Source: Saprospiraceae bacterium (GTDB lineage: Bacteria > Bacteroidota > Bacteroidia > Chitinophagales > Saprospiraceae). Taken from it: a stretch of 64,000 bases of DNA. Numbering within the stretch: position 1 is the stretch's first letter; each line of letters begins with the position of its first letter. The translations under genes and the position numbers were made by a program. Under the pieces are notes generated by a model, which worked only from the letters and a program-made list of their open reading frames with translations, was not told the DNA's origin and did no database searches. Positions 10,382-20,716 of this stretch are shown here, piece by piece. The stretch covers positions 92,498-156,497 of the forward strand of contig JABWBR010000032.1 of the NCBI GenBank assembly GCA_013360405.1, written 5' to 3'.

Positions 10382-10390
10382 CCTCTTCAA

Positions 10391-10439
10391 CGGGCGCCTC
10401 GCCGGTCGATCAATTCGGCTGATGAGGCGCCCTTTTTTT
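10391..10439 (+). terminator. Intrinsic terminator after tRNA-Leu
   Basis: A perfect 9-bp stem (GGGCGCCTC with GAGGCGCCC) and a 23-nt loop, followed by seven T. Between it and the MITE-like element (10440-10744) no gene or RNA can be supported. Confidence 0.85.
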
Positions 10440-10754
10440 GTGCTTGCAGCTGAATACAGCTACAAATCAGGAAGGATAGCTATGCTGTGTGGGAAAGATC
10501 AACGCCAACGCCGGAAATGCCGGAGCAGGTCCGTATAACAGCACAGCAGCCATACCGTGCACTACGCGCCCATCGGCGCCCGGACATTCATCCTGGGGGT
10601 AGTAAATACCCCGGCTTTGTGATGCGTTCATGACGTTGATTGAATGGATGGAAAATATATATGCTTATGCACATGTCCTACCTAAATACCTCATCAGGGC
10701 TTCTCGTTACATTATATGCATATGTTTTTTGTAAATATTTAGTAGGGTTTAGCT

Positions 10755-10913
10755 CAATATCGTTGACTTAAGGAAAAAATGAAGTGACATCTCCGACGCA
10801 GGAGGAGGTGTAATTTCATTTTTTTGAGTTCCGAAGCCCGGATTTTGAGATGACACCAGCCTCGTTCCTCGTCAGATGTCACTCACCTCAAAATCCTTAA
10901 GTCAACGACATTG
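10755..10913. mobile_element. MITE-like element (159 bp) with 20-bp terminal inverted repeats
   Basis: Ends are CAATRTCGTTGACTTAAGGA in inverted orientation, with 19 of 20 positions identical. Weaker inverted similarity (GTGACATCT) continues for about 20 bp inward. The 9-bp direct repeat GGGTTTAGC lies on each side (10745-10753 and 10914-10922), as a target duplication would; a third copy at 10927-10935 weakens that reading. It is too short to encode a transposase. It could alternatively be a large intergenic hairpin, but the sharp ends and flanking repeats favour a non-autonomous transposon. Confidence 0.6.
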
Positions 10914-10972
10914 GGGTTTAGCGATTGGGTTTAGCTAAACTGCGCATGCACTAAACGGTGAGCGGTAAACGC

Positions 10973-11713
10973 TCACCCTGCCACAAAAAAGACAGAAAAC
11001 ACATACGCAACCAGCCCGATAAATACTACACTAAGGAGTAATGCGATAACGGTCAGCACAACCGCGCGCAACCAGCCCAGCCCGAACCAGGATTTATAAA
11101 ACCAGGCGCTGAGCAGGAGTGTAGCGAAGAAACTGATAAGCCCCCCCATCGAAATCCAATCGGGGATGCGATATAAATTGACGGTTACGAGAGAGAGCAG
11201 CGAGAGTTGGCCGTACAAGTAAGAATTGGCCACCATATGCTCGGCATAGTTGAACTTATATCGCTTAAAAATAAAATAAGAACCCAGGCTCATAAGCGGG
11301 ATCAGGGCTACATAAACCAGCGACATATATTTTACCACTACTTTGTAGGTCTTCTTTTGCATTTCTACCGCTTCCGGCGTTAGGGCAACGCCGGTGAATT
11401 GGCCTGATTGCATCAGTATTTTTTCCATATCGATGGTAGCGGCCATCAGTACGGCAAAACCTGATAGTACCAGCAAATAACGCAGGGGGTGATAATAGCG
11501 CCGGGTAGCGCCTTCAAGATATTCGCGAATAACTTGTCCGGGGCGAATAAAAAGTGCGATAAGGGTATACGTAAATCCCTGTTCAAGATTGGTAACAATA
11601 TGAAATAAAGAGGTCGTAAGTGATTTTACGGTAATGTGCCCCGTTATGGTTTTTTGTCCGCAATTGTAGCAGTATGGGCCTTCCAGGGGAGTTTGACAGG
11701 TTTTGCAGTGCAT
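10973..11713 (-). CDS. DUF3667 membrane protein with N-terminal zinc ribbon
   Basis: Protein of 246 residues. Residues 3-19 hold two CxxC pairs (CKTCQTPLEGPYCYNCG), a likely zinc ribbon. Next comes the conserved segment EQGFTYTLIALFIRPGQVIREYL, the signature region of DUF3667, a Bacteroidota family of unknown function. About five transmembrane helices follow (roughly 84-100, 130-150, 165-180, 188-205, 212-240). It is transcribed in the same direction as groEL, separated from it by an inverted 7-bp array. It may read through from groESL or use a promoter not seen here. Confidence 0.8.
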   Translation of the reverse strand: MHCKTCQTPLEGPYCYNCGQKTITGHITVKSLTTSLFHIVTNLEQGFTYTLIALFIRPGQVIREYLEGATRRYYHPLRYLLVLSGFAVLMAATIDMEKILMQSGQFTGVALTPEAVEMQKKTYKVVVKYMSLVYVALIPLMSLGSYFIFKRYKFNYAEHMVANSYLYGQLSLLSLVTVNLYRIPDWISMGGLISFFATLLLSAWFYKSWFGLGWLRAVVLTVIALLLSVVFIGLVAYVFSVFFVAG

Positions 11714-11722
11714 GGTCTTTTT

Positions 11723-11806
11723 GTTTAGCAGTTAGCACTCAGCAGTCAGCAGCCAGTTTCTCTACATTGACCGCTAAGTGCTAAGTGCTAAGCGCTAACT
11801 GCTAAC
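11723..11806. repeat. Inverted 7-bp array (TYAGNNN family)
   Basis: Left arm has four to five units such as TTAGCAG, TTAGCAC, TCAGCAG; right arm has the complementary orientation (GCTAAGT, GCTAAGC, GCTAACT). The arms could form a long hairpin between the groEL stop and the DUF3667 start. It touches the groEL stop codon. Confidence 0.85.
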
Positions 11807-13758
<1,952 letters not shown>

Positions 13759-13920
13759 AAAGCTTAACTTTTGTATGATGGTATTTAACAAATACATGAA
13801 TTGAACAACCATAGTTATCACAACTCGTGCCAATCCGGTTAGAATGACAATATTGCAGTTGAGCTGGCCATTGGTGGCAGGTTTGCCAAATTTTTATCTG
13901 ACAAGGCAGGACAAAATGTC

Positions 13921-13960
13921 AATTAAAAAAAAAGTCACCCCAAATCATCGGGATGACTTT
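13921..13960 (-). terminator. Intrinsic terminator of the secG operon
   Basis: Read on the minus strand, the stem AGTCATCCC/GGGGTGACT is followed by nine T. It ends transcription from secG before the groES promoter region. Confidence 0.85.
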
Positions 13961-13995
13961 TCCTGTTTCAATTAGAAACGGTATGGCGCGCGCGC

Positions 13996-14259
13996 TTACT
14001 GCGAGAGCAATTGCTCTGCGGCGCTGTTGCTACTGTCGACGATGAGGGTGGCTACGATGCACAACACAAACAGCGCGATAGCCAGGTACCAGGTCAATTT
14101 TTCGATAAAATCGGCCTGGCGGGCTGCGCCAAACATTTGGTTGGCCGCTGAGCCGCCAAAAGAAGAATCTACTCCGCCGCCCTTAGGGTTTTGGATCAGG
14201 ATTGTCAGCATAAGCATCACGCAAACCAGGGCGATCAGAATAATGATAAACGTCAGCAT
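13996..14259 (-). CDS. secG: Preprotein translocase subunit SecG
   Basis: Small inner membrane subunit assisting the SecYEG channel. It has 87 residues with two transmembrane helices (about 2-22 and 57-75) joined by the conserved loop LIQNPKGGGVDSSFGG. The start is 2 bp beyond the stop of the preceding gene, so they are probably co-translated. A terminator follows. Confidence 0.95.
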   Translation of the reverse strand: MLTFIIILIALVCVMLMLTILIQNPKGGGVDSSFGGSAANQMFGAARQADFIEKLTWYLAIALFVLCIVATLIVDSSNSAAEQLLSQ

Positions 14260-14261
14260 TG

Positions 14262-15227
14262 CTATATTTTTTTCAGTTGTTCAATTTTGGCCGCAAAGTA
14301 CGTACTTTTTTCCGGAAATATCAATATTAGTCGCTCATACATTTTGACAGCTCTTTCGACGGCTCCTTGCCGGGCCAGTAAATCAGCCAGTGTTTCGGAT
14401 GCCAGGCCCTCATTATCCGTCACGCTTTTGTGCACAATTGCTTTTATCGGGTCTTCTTTCGCGCGGGTTTTTGCATGTTTTTCAATCGGTGCGGACTGCT
14501 CGGGGCCTGCCGGTTTTGCAGCAGGTATAGGGCGTGGCAGCGAGGGTTGGCGCATACGACGCCAGCTTTCAAAACTGTTTTTGGATAAGGGAGCGCTCAC
14601 CGGCGCCTCTTTTTTTATTTCGGGCTCGGGTTCGGCAACGGGTGGCGGCACTTCTTTTACGACATGCCATATGGCGGAGGCGGCCGGTATGCCGCTTGCA
14701 GCTATGGCGGTAACGGTATCCAGGTAACTGCGGTCGGGAGGGGAGGGTCTTGGCGCCGGCATGTCCGCTTGGGGCGCAGCAGGCGAAGCGATTATCGGTA
14801 CGGAGAGGATTTCTTCTTCGTCTTCTTCTATTTCCTCAGAAGGGGGCATAGCCGGTAGCGACCATTCCATTTGCATGCGGGGCTCTTCGGCAGGTTGGGG
14901 TTCTTTTACAAGTGGTGGAAGGGTGTGAAGGTCTTTTAATACCAAAACCTCGCCTTCGTGGGTGAGCCAGGAGTTGTCGGGGACTTCGCTCGTCTCGTAA
15001 GCTTTTAATTTATTAAACAATAAAGACCGATCAGGCATGTAGGCCGCTGCTTTTTCCAGATTATCGCCGGTTTCGGAATGGCGATCCAGGAGGCTTTTTT
15101 CAAGCAACAGCAGGTGCAGATTTTGCGCATAAGGATATTGCATGGCCAGGGTTTTTAGTTCCTGGTATGATACCTGATACAAGCGCGACGGTTCTTTGAT
15201 GAAGCCTGCCAGCGTTTCTGCGTTCAT
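14262..15227 (-). CDS. Conserved Bacteroidota hypothetical upstream of secG
   Basis: Protein of 321 residues, no signal peptide or membrane helix. The N-terminal about 110 residues are helical (YQVSYQELKTLAMQYPYAQNLHLLLLEKS), resembling the start of TPR-like solenoids. The middle (110-255) is Pro-, Glu- and Ala-rich and probably disordered. The C-terminal 60 residues look like one TPR pair (SETLADLLARQGAVERAVKMYERLILIFPE). It forms an operon with secG. Function is unknown; a cytosolic scaffold role is possible but not shown. Its promoter is the TATCTTTG box at 15371-15378, with a 7-bp array in the leader. Confidence 0.7.
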   Translation of the reverse strand: MNAETLAGFIKEPSRLYQVSYQELKTLAMQYPYAQNLHLLLLEKSLLDRHSETGDNLEKAAAYMPDRSLLFNKLKAYETSEVPDNSWLTHEGEVLVLKDLHTLPPLVKEPQPAEEPRMQMEWSLPAMPPSEEIEEDEEEILSVPIIASPAAPQADMPAPRPSPPDRSYLDTVTAIAASGIPAASAIWHVVKEVPPPVAEPEPEIKKEAPVSAPLSKNSFESWRRMRQPSLPRPIPAAKPAGPEQSAPIEKHAKTRAKEDPIKAIVHKSVTDNEGLASETLADLLARQGAVERAVKMYERLILIFPEKSTYFAAKIEQLKKI

Positions 15228-15238
15228 AGTTATTCCGC

Positions 15239-15370
15239 AATTAGCAGTTAGCGGTCAGCAGTTAGCGGTCAGCAGTTAATCGCTAAGACCTAAGCCCTGA
15301 CTGCTAAGACCTAAGCCCTGACTGCTAAGACCTAAGCCCTGACTGCTAAGCCCTGACTGCTGATATCTAA
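15239..15370. repeat. Inverted 7-bp array (TYAGNNN family) in an mRNA leader
   Basis: Left arm: about six units such as TTAGCAG, TTAGCGG, TCAGCAG. Right arm: about thirteen units in opposite sense (CTAAGAC, CTAAGCC, CTGACTG), with a 21-bp higher-order repeat of three units in the right arm. The whole array sits between the -7 box and the start codon of the minus-strand gene, so it should be transcribed as a roughly 130-nt structured leader. The rest of the gap to 15590 holds no other feature. Confidence 0.88.
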
Positions 15371-15378
15371 CAAAGATA
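15371..15378 (-). promoter_or_regulatory. Promoter -7 box (TATCTTTG) of the secG operon
   Basis: Exact TAnnTTTG on the minus strand. No clear -33 TTTG is found at the expected distance, so the call rests on the -7 box alone. Confidence 0.5.
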
Positions 15379-15590
15379 CGAATTTTAACAGTGCCAGGGC
15401 GCAGGCTCTCAATAAAATGCGCATTACGTCCGTTATTAGGCTCAAATAGGTTTGCTATAATCCATATTTCCTTTGAGCAATCACGGTAACTGCCATATTT
15501 ACATTGCCCCGACACACTTTTTAAACCGCTACATTCCATAAACCACAAAAAAGGACTATATTACCTGATATAAACTCAACACACCCTATT

Positions 15591-18500
15591 ATGAGAAATA
15601 AGGCACTCTTCCTGAGCTGGTTTGTCCTGTTTTTGCCGGTATGGCTATTCGGGCAGGATTGTGGCGCTTGGATAGCGGAAAACAAAGTAGTGGGCGGCAC
15701 CCATATCCTGAGAAGCCAACCCGTCACCCTGGTGGTGCGTGGCAATTATTCCTATAGTATAGAAATTATGAGCGACGACAGGGGGATAATTGCCAAGATG
15801 TACTCCAAAGCCGGCGTCGAATTCAACCAGGAGGATGAACTTATCGTATTAGACATGGGGCAAAACCGGCGTAGTTTCCGTTTTATCGGTATGGGTGAAA
15901 TGACCCAGGATAAAGGCACGCCGGTGCATCAAAATATTCTTCAGCTCGATTTGCCTGCGGTACAATGGTTTGGCTCTTCTGATATTGCTACTTTGTACAT
16001 CAAAAACAATATTAACAACGAGATGCGCAAGTTTACGGTTAACCCCAACCGTCAACTCGAATTGCGGCAAGCAGCTACCTGCTTTATGCAAATGATCGAT
16101 AAATCAAAAGTGGTAGAGGTCGATATTACCGAGGTTGCCAAACCTACCACTGATGGCAAGGAAAAACCCATCAGCGCCACCAAGACTAATGTAAAAAAAC
16201 CGGTGGATATGAGTTCGCTCAGCGATGATGAACTGAATACCCTTCGCAAAGAACTCAAAGACACCAAAGACAAACTGCGGGCGGAAATTGAAGAAGAAAA
16301 AGTGAAAGCAGGGCAGATCAAGCAGCAATTGCAGCAGGAGGTAGCCCTCGCGCGCGAAAACGCCGCCCAGCAGAAAAAGCAATATGCAGATGAGGTGCTG
16401 GAGGCCCGAAAAAAATCACAGGAAGAAATCGAACAGTCGAGAAAGCAGATAGCGGCACAGGTGATGGAGGCCAAGCAAAAAGCAGATACGGAAATCGAGC
16501 ATTTTCAGATGAACGTACTGGAAGCCAAGCAAAAAGCCGCCGAGGAGGTGCAAAAAGCCCAGGTGCAGTCCGCCCAGGAAATCGCTGCCGCCCGCGAGAA
16601 GGCCGCCCTGGAATTAAAAGCGGCAAAAGAAAAACTAGAACTGGCTAAGATGCAATATGCCGATGAAGTAGCCTCCGCCCGCGATAATTCTACTGCCGAA
16701 ATCAAACGCATCCGGGAAGAAACAACTGCCCTGATCCAGGAAGCGCGCACGAAAGCGCAAGGCGAACGAGAAAAAACGGTAGAGGATGTGGTGACCAGCA
16801 AAAAAACTGCCGCGGAACAGATCCTGCAAGTGCAGGAAAATGCGGCTAACGAAGTGGCGCGAATAAGAGAAAACGCTGCCCTGGAAAAAGAAAAACTCGC
16901 CCTTGAAGTGGCCGAATCCCGCCGCAAAGCCGCCGAAGAAAAAACGCTGGCCCAGGAAACGAGCGCTTCTGAGGTGGCCGCTGCCAGAGAAAATGCCGCC
17001 AGGGAAAAGGAGGCTTCCGCAAAAGAGGTAGCCGCTGCCCGCCAAAAAGCTGCGGAAGAGATCAATGCGGCGCGCCAGCAGGTTGCAGCCGAACAAAATA
17101 AAGCCCAGCAGGAGGTAACTCAAACCCGCAAGTTATCGGCAGAGGAGGTGGCCGCTGCTAAAACCCAGGCCGAAAAAGAAAAGATGGCCGCCGCCCAGGA
17201 GGTGGTTACGGCTAAAGAGAAAGCCGCATTATCGATCCAGGAAATCAACAAGCAGGAGGCCGCCCAGGTTGCCGATGCCCGCGCCCGTGCAGATGCGGAA
17301 AAACAAAAAATAGCGCAGGAAGTGTTGGCCGCCAAAGAAAAGGCCGCCCAGGAGATTACCCGGGTGCAGGAACAGGTGGCCAAATCATTGGCAGAAGCGC
17401 AGGCCAAAGAAGAATCTATCAAACAACAGTCGGCTCAGGAGGTGCTCGCCGCCCGCGAACGCGCGCAGGCCGAGGTGCAAAAGGCCCGCGAAGCCGCCGC
17501 CGCCCAGGTGGAAGCCGCCAATTCGGCTGCTAATAACGCAAAAGAACAATACGCCGGTGAGGTGATGAATTCTCAAAAAACCGCGCAGGACCGAATCCAG
17601 CAAATCCAGCAGGAAGCGGCTAAGGCGATTGAAGAAGCTAAAGCTAAGGAAAAAGAGCTCAAAACAATGTCGGCAGAGGAGGTCATGGCCGCCCGCGAAC
17701 GCGCCGAAAAAGAAGTGATTACCGCCCGCGAAAATGCTATCCGCGAGATCGCAAAGGCAAAAGAACAGGAAGCGCTGGTAAAACAGGAATCAGCCAACCA
17801 GGTAGCAGAAGCCAAACGCCTTTCTGCCGAAGCAGTTTCCCGCATCCATCGCGAAGAAGCCGAAGCAGTGAAGCTGGCACGCGAAAAGAGTGCCCTGGAA
17901 AGACAACAAATAGCCGACGAATTGTCGATCGCCAAAGAACGCGCCGCCCAGGAAATTGCATCCGTTAGTCAGCAGGTGGCTAATGAAATCAAGGGCGCCC
18001 GCGAAACCGCAGCCCGCGAAAAGGAATCCCAGGCGCTGGAAGTACTCAGGGTACGCGAAGAATCAGCAGCCGCAGTGTCTAAAGCCCGTGAGACTGCCGC
18101 ACAAGAGGTGGCTACCGCCCAGCGACAAGCCGCCGAAGCGATCAACCTGGCTCGCGTGGAAACGGAAAATAAAAAAGCGGCTTTTGGCAAGGAGGTATTT
18201 GAAGCCGAACAACAAGCCCGCCAACATATCGCCGAAACCCGTAATAAATCGCAAGTGGAAGTCGAAAGTATGCTGAAAGAAAACGCAGCAAAAAAAGCGC
18301 AATTTGCCAGTGATATGGAAACCGCTCGCTCGCAATCTCAAGCTGAAATTAATGCGGCAAAAAAGGAAGCCTCCGAAACGGTGTATAATGCCAAACAACA
18401 GGCTGCGCAACAAGTTACCAAGGTGAAAGAAGAAACCGCCGCCCAGATTTCAGCAGAAAAACAAAAAGCCGATACTGCCAAGAAGACTTACGCCGATGAG

Positions 18501-18686
18501 GTGGTCGCCGCCCGCAAGGAAGCCGACCTGAAAATCCAGGAGGAAAAACGCCGCACAGACGCTGCCGCCCAGGAGTCTTCAAAAAAGTTGACCGAACTAC
18601 AGACTCAAATCAAACAAGCCGAAGAAACCCTGCGCAAACTGCAGGCCGATATCGAAAAGAAGAAAACGGAAGCCAATAAGCAATAA
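15591..18686 (+). CDS. Long alpha-helical repeat (hendecad) secreted protein
   Basis: Protein of 1031 residues with a signal peptide (cleaved near FGQ, residue 21). Residues about 22-175 form a compact domain with two Cys and beta-like character (TLVVRGNYSYSIEIMSDD). After a linker, residues about 205-1031 are almost entirely Ala, Glu, Lys, Gln and Arg. They run as 11-residue units of pattern E-V/I-x-x-A-R/K-x-x-A-x-x (for example EVAAARENAAR, EIAAAREKAAL), interspersed with 7-residue units such as EKEASAK. An 11- or 18-residue period suits a long straight or slightly right-handed helix bundle. Such a helix could exceed 100 nm. Comparable composition occurs in LEA proteins and TolA, but no homology is claimed. 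Function unknown; probably periplasmic or envelope-spanning. Confidence 0.75.
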   Translation: MRNKALFLSWFVLFLPVWLFGQDCGAWIAENKVVGGTHILRSQPVTLVVRGNYSYSIEIMSDDRGIIAKMYSKAGVEFNQEDELIVLDMGQNRRSFRFIGMGEMTQDKGTPVHQNILQLDLPAVQWFGSSDIATLYIKNNINNEMRKFTVNPNRQLELRQAATCFMQMIDKSKVVEVDITEVAKPTTDGKEKPISATKTNVKKPVDMSSLSDDELNTLRKELKDTKDKLRAEIEEEKVKAGQIKQQLQQEVALARENAAQQKKQYADEVLEARKKSQEEIEQSRKQIAAQVMEAKQKADTEIEHFQMNVLEAKQKAAEEVQKAQVQSAQEIAAAREKAALELKAAKEKLELAKMQYADEVASARDNSTAEIKRIREETTALIQEARTKAQGEREKTVEDVVTSKKTAAEQILQVQENAANEVARIRENAALEKEKLALEVAESRRKAAEEKTLAQETSASEVAAARENAAREKEASAKEVAAARQKAAEEINAARQQVAAEQNKAQQEVTQTRKLSAEEVAAAKTQAEKEKMAAAQEVVTAKEKAALSIQEINKQEAAQVADARARADAEKQKIAQEVLAAKEKAAQEITRVQEQVAKSLAEAQAKEESIKQQSAQEVLAARERAQAEVQKAREAAAAQVEAANSAANNAKEQYAGEVMNSQKTAQDRIQQIQQEAAKAIEEAKAKEKELKTMSAEEVMAARERAEKEVITARENAIREIAKAKEQEALVKQESANQVAEAKRLSAEAVSRIHREEAEAVKLAREKSALERQQIADELSIAKERAAQEIASVSQQVANEIKGARETAAREKESQALEVLRVREESAAAVSKARETAAQEVATAQRQAAEAINLARVETENKKAAFGKEVFEAEQQARQHIAETRNKSQVEVESMLKENAAKKAQFASDMETARSQSQAEINAAKKEASETVYNAKQQAAQQVTKVKEETAAQISAEKQKADTAKKTYADEVVAARKEADLKIQEEKRRTDAAAQESSKKLTELQTQIKQAEETLRKLQADIEKKKTEANKQ

Positions 18687-18694
18687 GGGCCCTC

Positions 18695-18716
18695 GGCCCG
18701 GTTATCCCACCGGGCC
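18695..18716. terminator. Short hairpin between convergent genes
   Basis: The stem GGCCCGG/CCGGGCC with an 8-nt loop lies 8 bp after the stop of the repeat protein and overlaps the last codons of the nuclease gene. It lacks a T run, so its terminator role is uncertain. Confidence 0.4.
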
Positions 18717-19565
18717 GTCATCTATGATCGCCTCAATTTCCTCTTGCACCTCCTCGGGCAATTTGGAAAAGAGGTCGTATCCCGTAGCGGCCTCTATTTC
18801 GTCTACCGATACCCTGTAATTGCCCCAGGGCTGGCCGGAAGCACTGTTTTTGTTTTCGGTCAATACGGTGATGATACGCGTTTCTTCGTCTACCCGCTCC
18901 AGGTCGTTAGCGCCTGTGGGTAGTACAAGTATAGATTTCCAAATGTAACGGGGTACGGTTATTTTGCCGCCCGCCAGTTTTTCGCGGTAGCCGCTGTCGC
19001 CCACACCACCGACTCCGTAGCTTCCCATGACGATGTAGAGCTCGTGGCCCTGATTGACCAGGTCGCGGCAGTATTGTTCCAGTTCATTCCACATTTCGCC
19101 GTTGTGCTTGGGCGATTGCGGAATCATATTGGTCATGAAAAAGGTATTGGAATTGTCATTTATCGAGCGGGTGCGATCGGCGGAGGGGCAATTGTGGCCC
19201 CGGGCAAATCCGTTGTTGCTATAGTCGTAATCGTCTTCGTCTACCCTGTACCAACCGGCCGGCAGCGATTCGTTGGCCCTAAAATCGTCGCGCCGGGTGA
19301 CGTCGCCCAGCCACTCTTCGTTGAGATACCAACTCACCCAGTTGGCAGTACCCCGCTGACGGCTGTATGAGAGCGCGTATTGCTGGATTTCCATCAGGTA
19401 ATTGTCTTCGTAGGTGATATCGGTTTCTGCATCGCTGGGGTTGCCCATGGCCAGGTTGAGGGTGGCAAGGTCTTCTACCGGGGTGATCATGTCGTCAGGA
19501 TCGTCGGTACAAGCCGACAACGATAGTATGGCCACAAAAGCGTATAGTAGATATTTCTTGATCAT
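18702..19565 (-). CDS. DNA/RNA non-specific endonuclease (NUC1 family), lipoprotein
   Basis: Predicted metal-dependent nuclease that cleaves DNA and RNA. It has 287 residues; lipobox Cys19 (LSAC) predicts membrane anchoring. The catalytic region reads ARGHNCPSADRT (His124 as general base) with the metal-binding Asn in KHNGEMWNELE (Asn155). The first residue of the canonical DRGH is Ala here, a substitution seen in part of the family; activity should be possible because Arg-Gly-His is kept. Substrate may be environmental nucleic acid. It is convergent with the helical repeat gene and followed upstream by the DUF819 gene in the same orientation, 23 bp apart. Confidence 0.9.
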   Translation of the reverse strand: MIKKYLLYAFVAILSLSACTDDPDDMITPVEDLATLNLAMGNPSDAETDITYEDNYLMEIQQYALSYSRQRGTANWVSWYLNEEWLGDVTRRDDFRANESLPAGWYRVDEDDYDYSNNGFARGHNCPSADRTRSINDNSNTFFMTNMIPQSPKHNGEMWNELEQYCRDLVNQGHELYIVMGSYGVGGVGDSGYREKLAGGKITVPRYIWKSILVLPTGANDLERVDEETRIITVLTENKNSASGQPWGNYRVSVDEIEAATGYDLFSKLPEEVQEEIEAIIDDGPVG

Positions 19566-19588
19566 GATGTAAGTAATATTGGGTGATT

Positions 19589-20716
19589 TTAATTCAGTAA
19601 CCAGTGTTTTAAAGCCAGCGCAAGTCCGATGCCGAAGTAATTGCCTACTGCGTAGCCCAGCAGCCCCAGCGCGACGCCCGTAAATATCAGCCTTTTATTG
19701 CCAATTACGGTAGCGACTTGTCCAATAAATGCAGGACCGTATATTCCAGCGGTGAATGCGATTAGCATGGTGTCCCTGTCAATTCGAAACAACCAGGCCA
19801 ATATCCAGTTCACAACGATAGTAAGCGACAGGGCGACGGCGGTAAAAACAACGACATCAAAACCATTGGAAAGCAAAGATTTAAAGTTGGCTTGCAAGCC
19901 GAGCGCAACACAAAACATAAGCAGGAATAACTCGCCGAGTTTAAAGCCGCCCGGCCAGTTTCTAACAGAGGGGATCAACGAAGCCGCCACGCTAAGGGTC
20001 GTAATGCTTAAAATAATAAAAACGGAATTCGACAAATTGCCAAACAGTAAATAAGCTAAGCCCAGGCTGAGCGCATTGATGCCCAGGGACAAGGCCAGGG
20101 CTTTGCCAGCCCCAAGGCTAAAGGCTGATTGAAGGGTAGGAGCCTCGTCGATGGTTTCTTTTTCTCCCTGGTAGGCAGGCAAAAACCGGGCAGTCAGCCG
20201 CGGAATAATCGACAGCAGCAACAATAGATATATGCCTCCGCAAAAAATATCGGCGGCATTAACTAAAATAAGTAGTTCATTATCAGCGCCCAGGGCTAGT
20301 CCGATAGCCTGCATATTAGGCGTACCGCCGGTATACATTCCCACCAGCATCCCCGATACCATCCAACCGTTATCGAGCGTATGATAAAAAAAGAAACCGG
20401 TGATTGCCATGCTGATCAGCCCAGCCAGCGCGACAAGGGCGAAAGCCAGCAGTGATTTGCCCGCGCTTTGGCGCATGGCCTGCAATTGGGTGCCAAACAG
20501 CAGTAGAGGCAGCGCCAATGCCACCGATAACTCAGATGCAAGCTGGGATATATCGTTTCGAAGTGGAAATAACTGCCCGTTGCCCAATACAATGCCAATT
20601 ACGTAACAAAACACTACGGGGCTTAACCACACCGGCAGCCAGTGCCTGCGTGACATGGCTACCGCAGCCAGGGGTGTTGCCAAAATGATCGCTATCTGAA
20701 CCGCTATCCACATCAT
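19589..20716 (-). CDS. DUF819 family integral membrane protein
   Basis: Protein of 375 residues with about eleven transmembrane helices. The segment GMYTGGTPNMQAIGLALG and the later SVRNWPGGFKLGELFLLMFCVALGLQAN are characteristic of DUF819 (YjcL-like), a transporter-like family with no established substrate. A cytoplasmic loop lies around residues 180-200. Its start overlaps the stop of the upstream AAA+ ATPase gene by 4 bp, which implies translational coupling. The nuclease gene follows by 23 bp and may belong to the same transcript. Confidence 0.85.
   Translation of the reverse strand: MMWIAVQIAIILATPLAAVAMSRRHWLPVWLSPVVFCYVIGIVLGNGQLFPLRNDISQLASELSVALALPLLLFGTQLQAMRQSAGKSLLAFALVALAGLISMAITGFFFYHTLDNGWMVSGMLVGMYTGGTPNMQAIGLALGADNELLILVNAADIFCGGIYLLLLLSIIPRLTARFLPAYQGEKETIDEAPTLQSAFSLGAGKALALSLGINALSLGLAYLLFGNLSNSVFIILSITTLSVAASLIPSVRNWPGGFKLGELFLLMFCVALGLQANFKSLLSNGFDVVVFTAVALSLTIVVNWILAWLFRIDRDTMLIAFTAGIYGPAFIGQVATVIGNKRLIFTGVALGLLGYAVGNYFGIGLALALKHWLLN

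Noticed and set aside
11724..11806. CIRCE operator (TTAGCACTC / GAGTGCTAA) near groEL
   Set aside because: TTAGCACTC occurs here and similar words at 25074-25090, but they belong to heptad arrays, are downstream of groEL rather than upstream of groES, and lack the N9 spacing.
13759..13850. Sigma-54 promoter upstream of groES (TGGCACG)
   Set aside because: The -24 half TTGGCACG exists on the minus strand, but the -12 GC element is not at the required distance.
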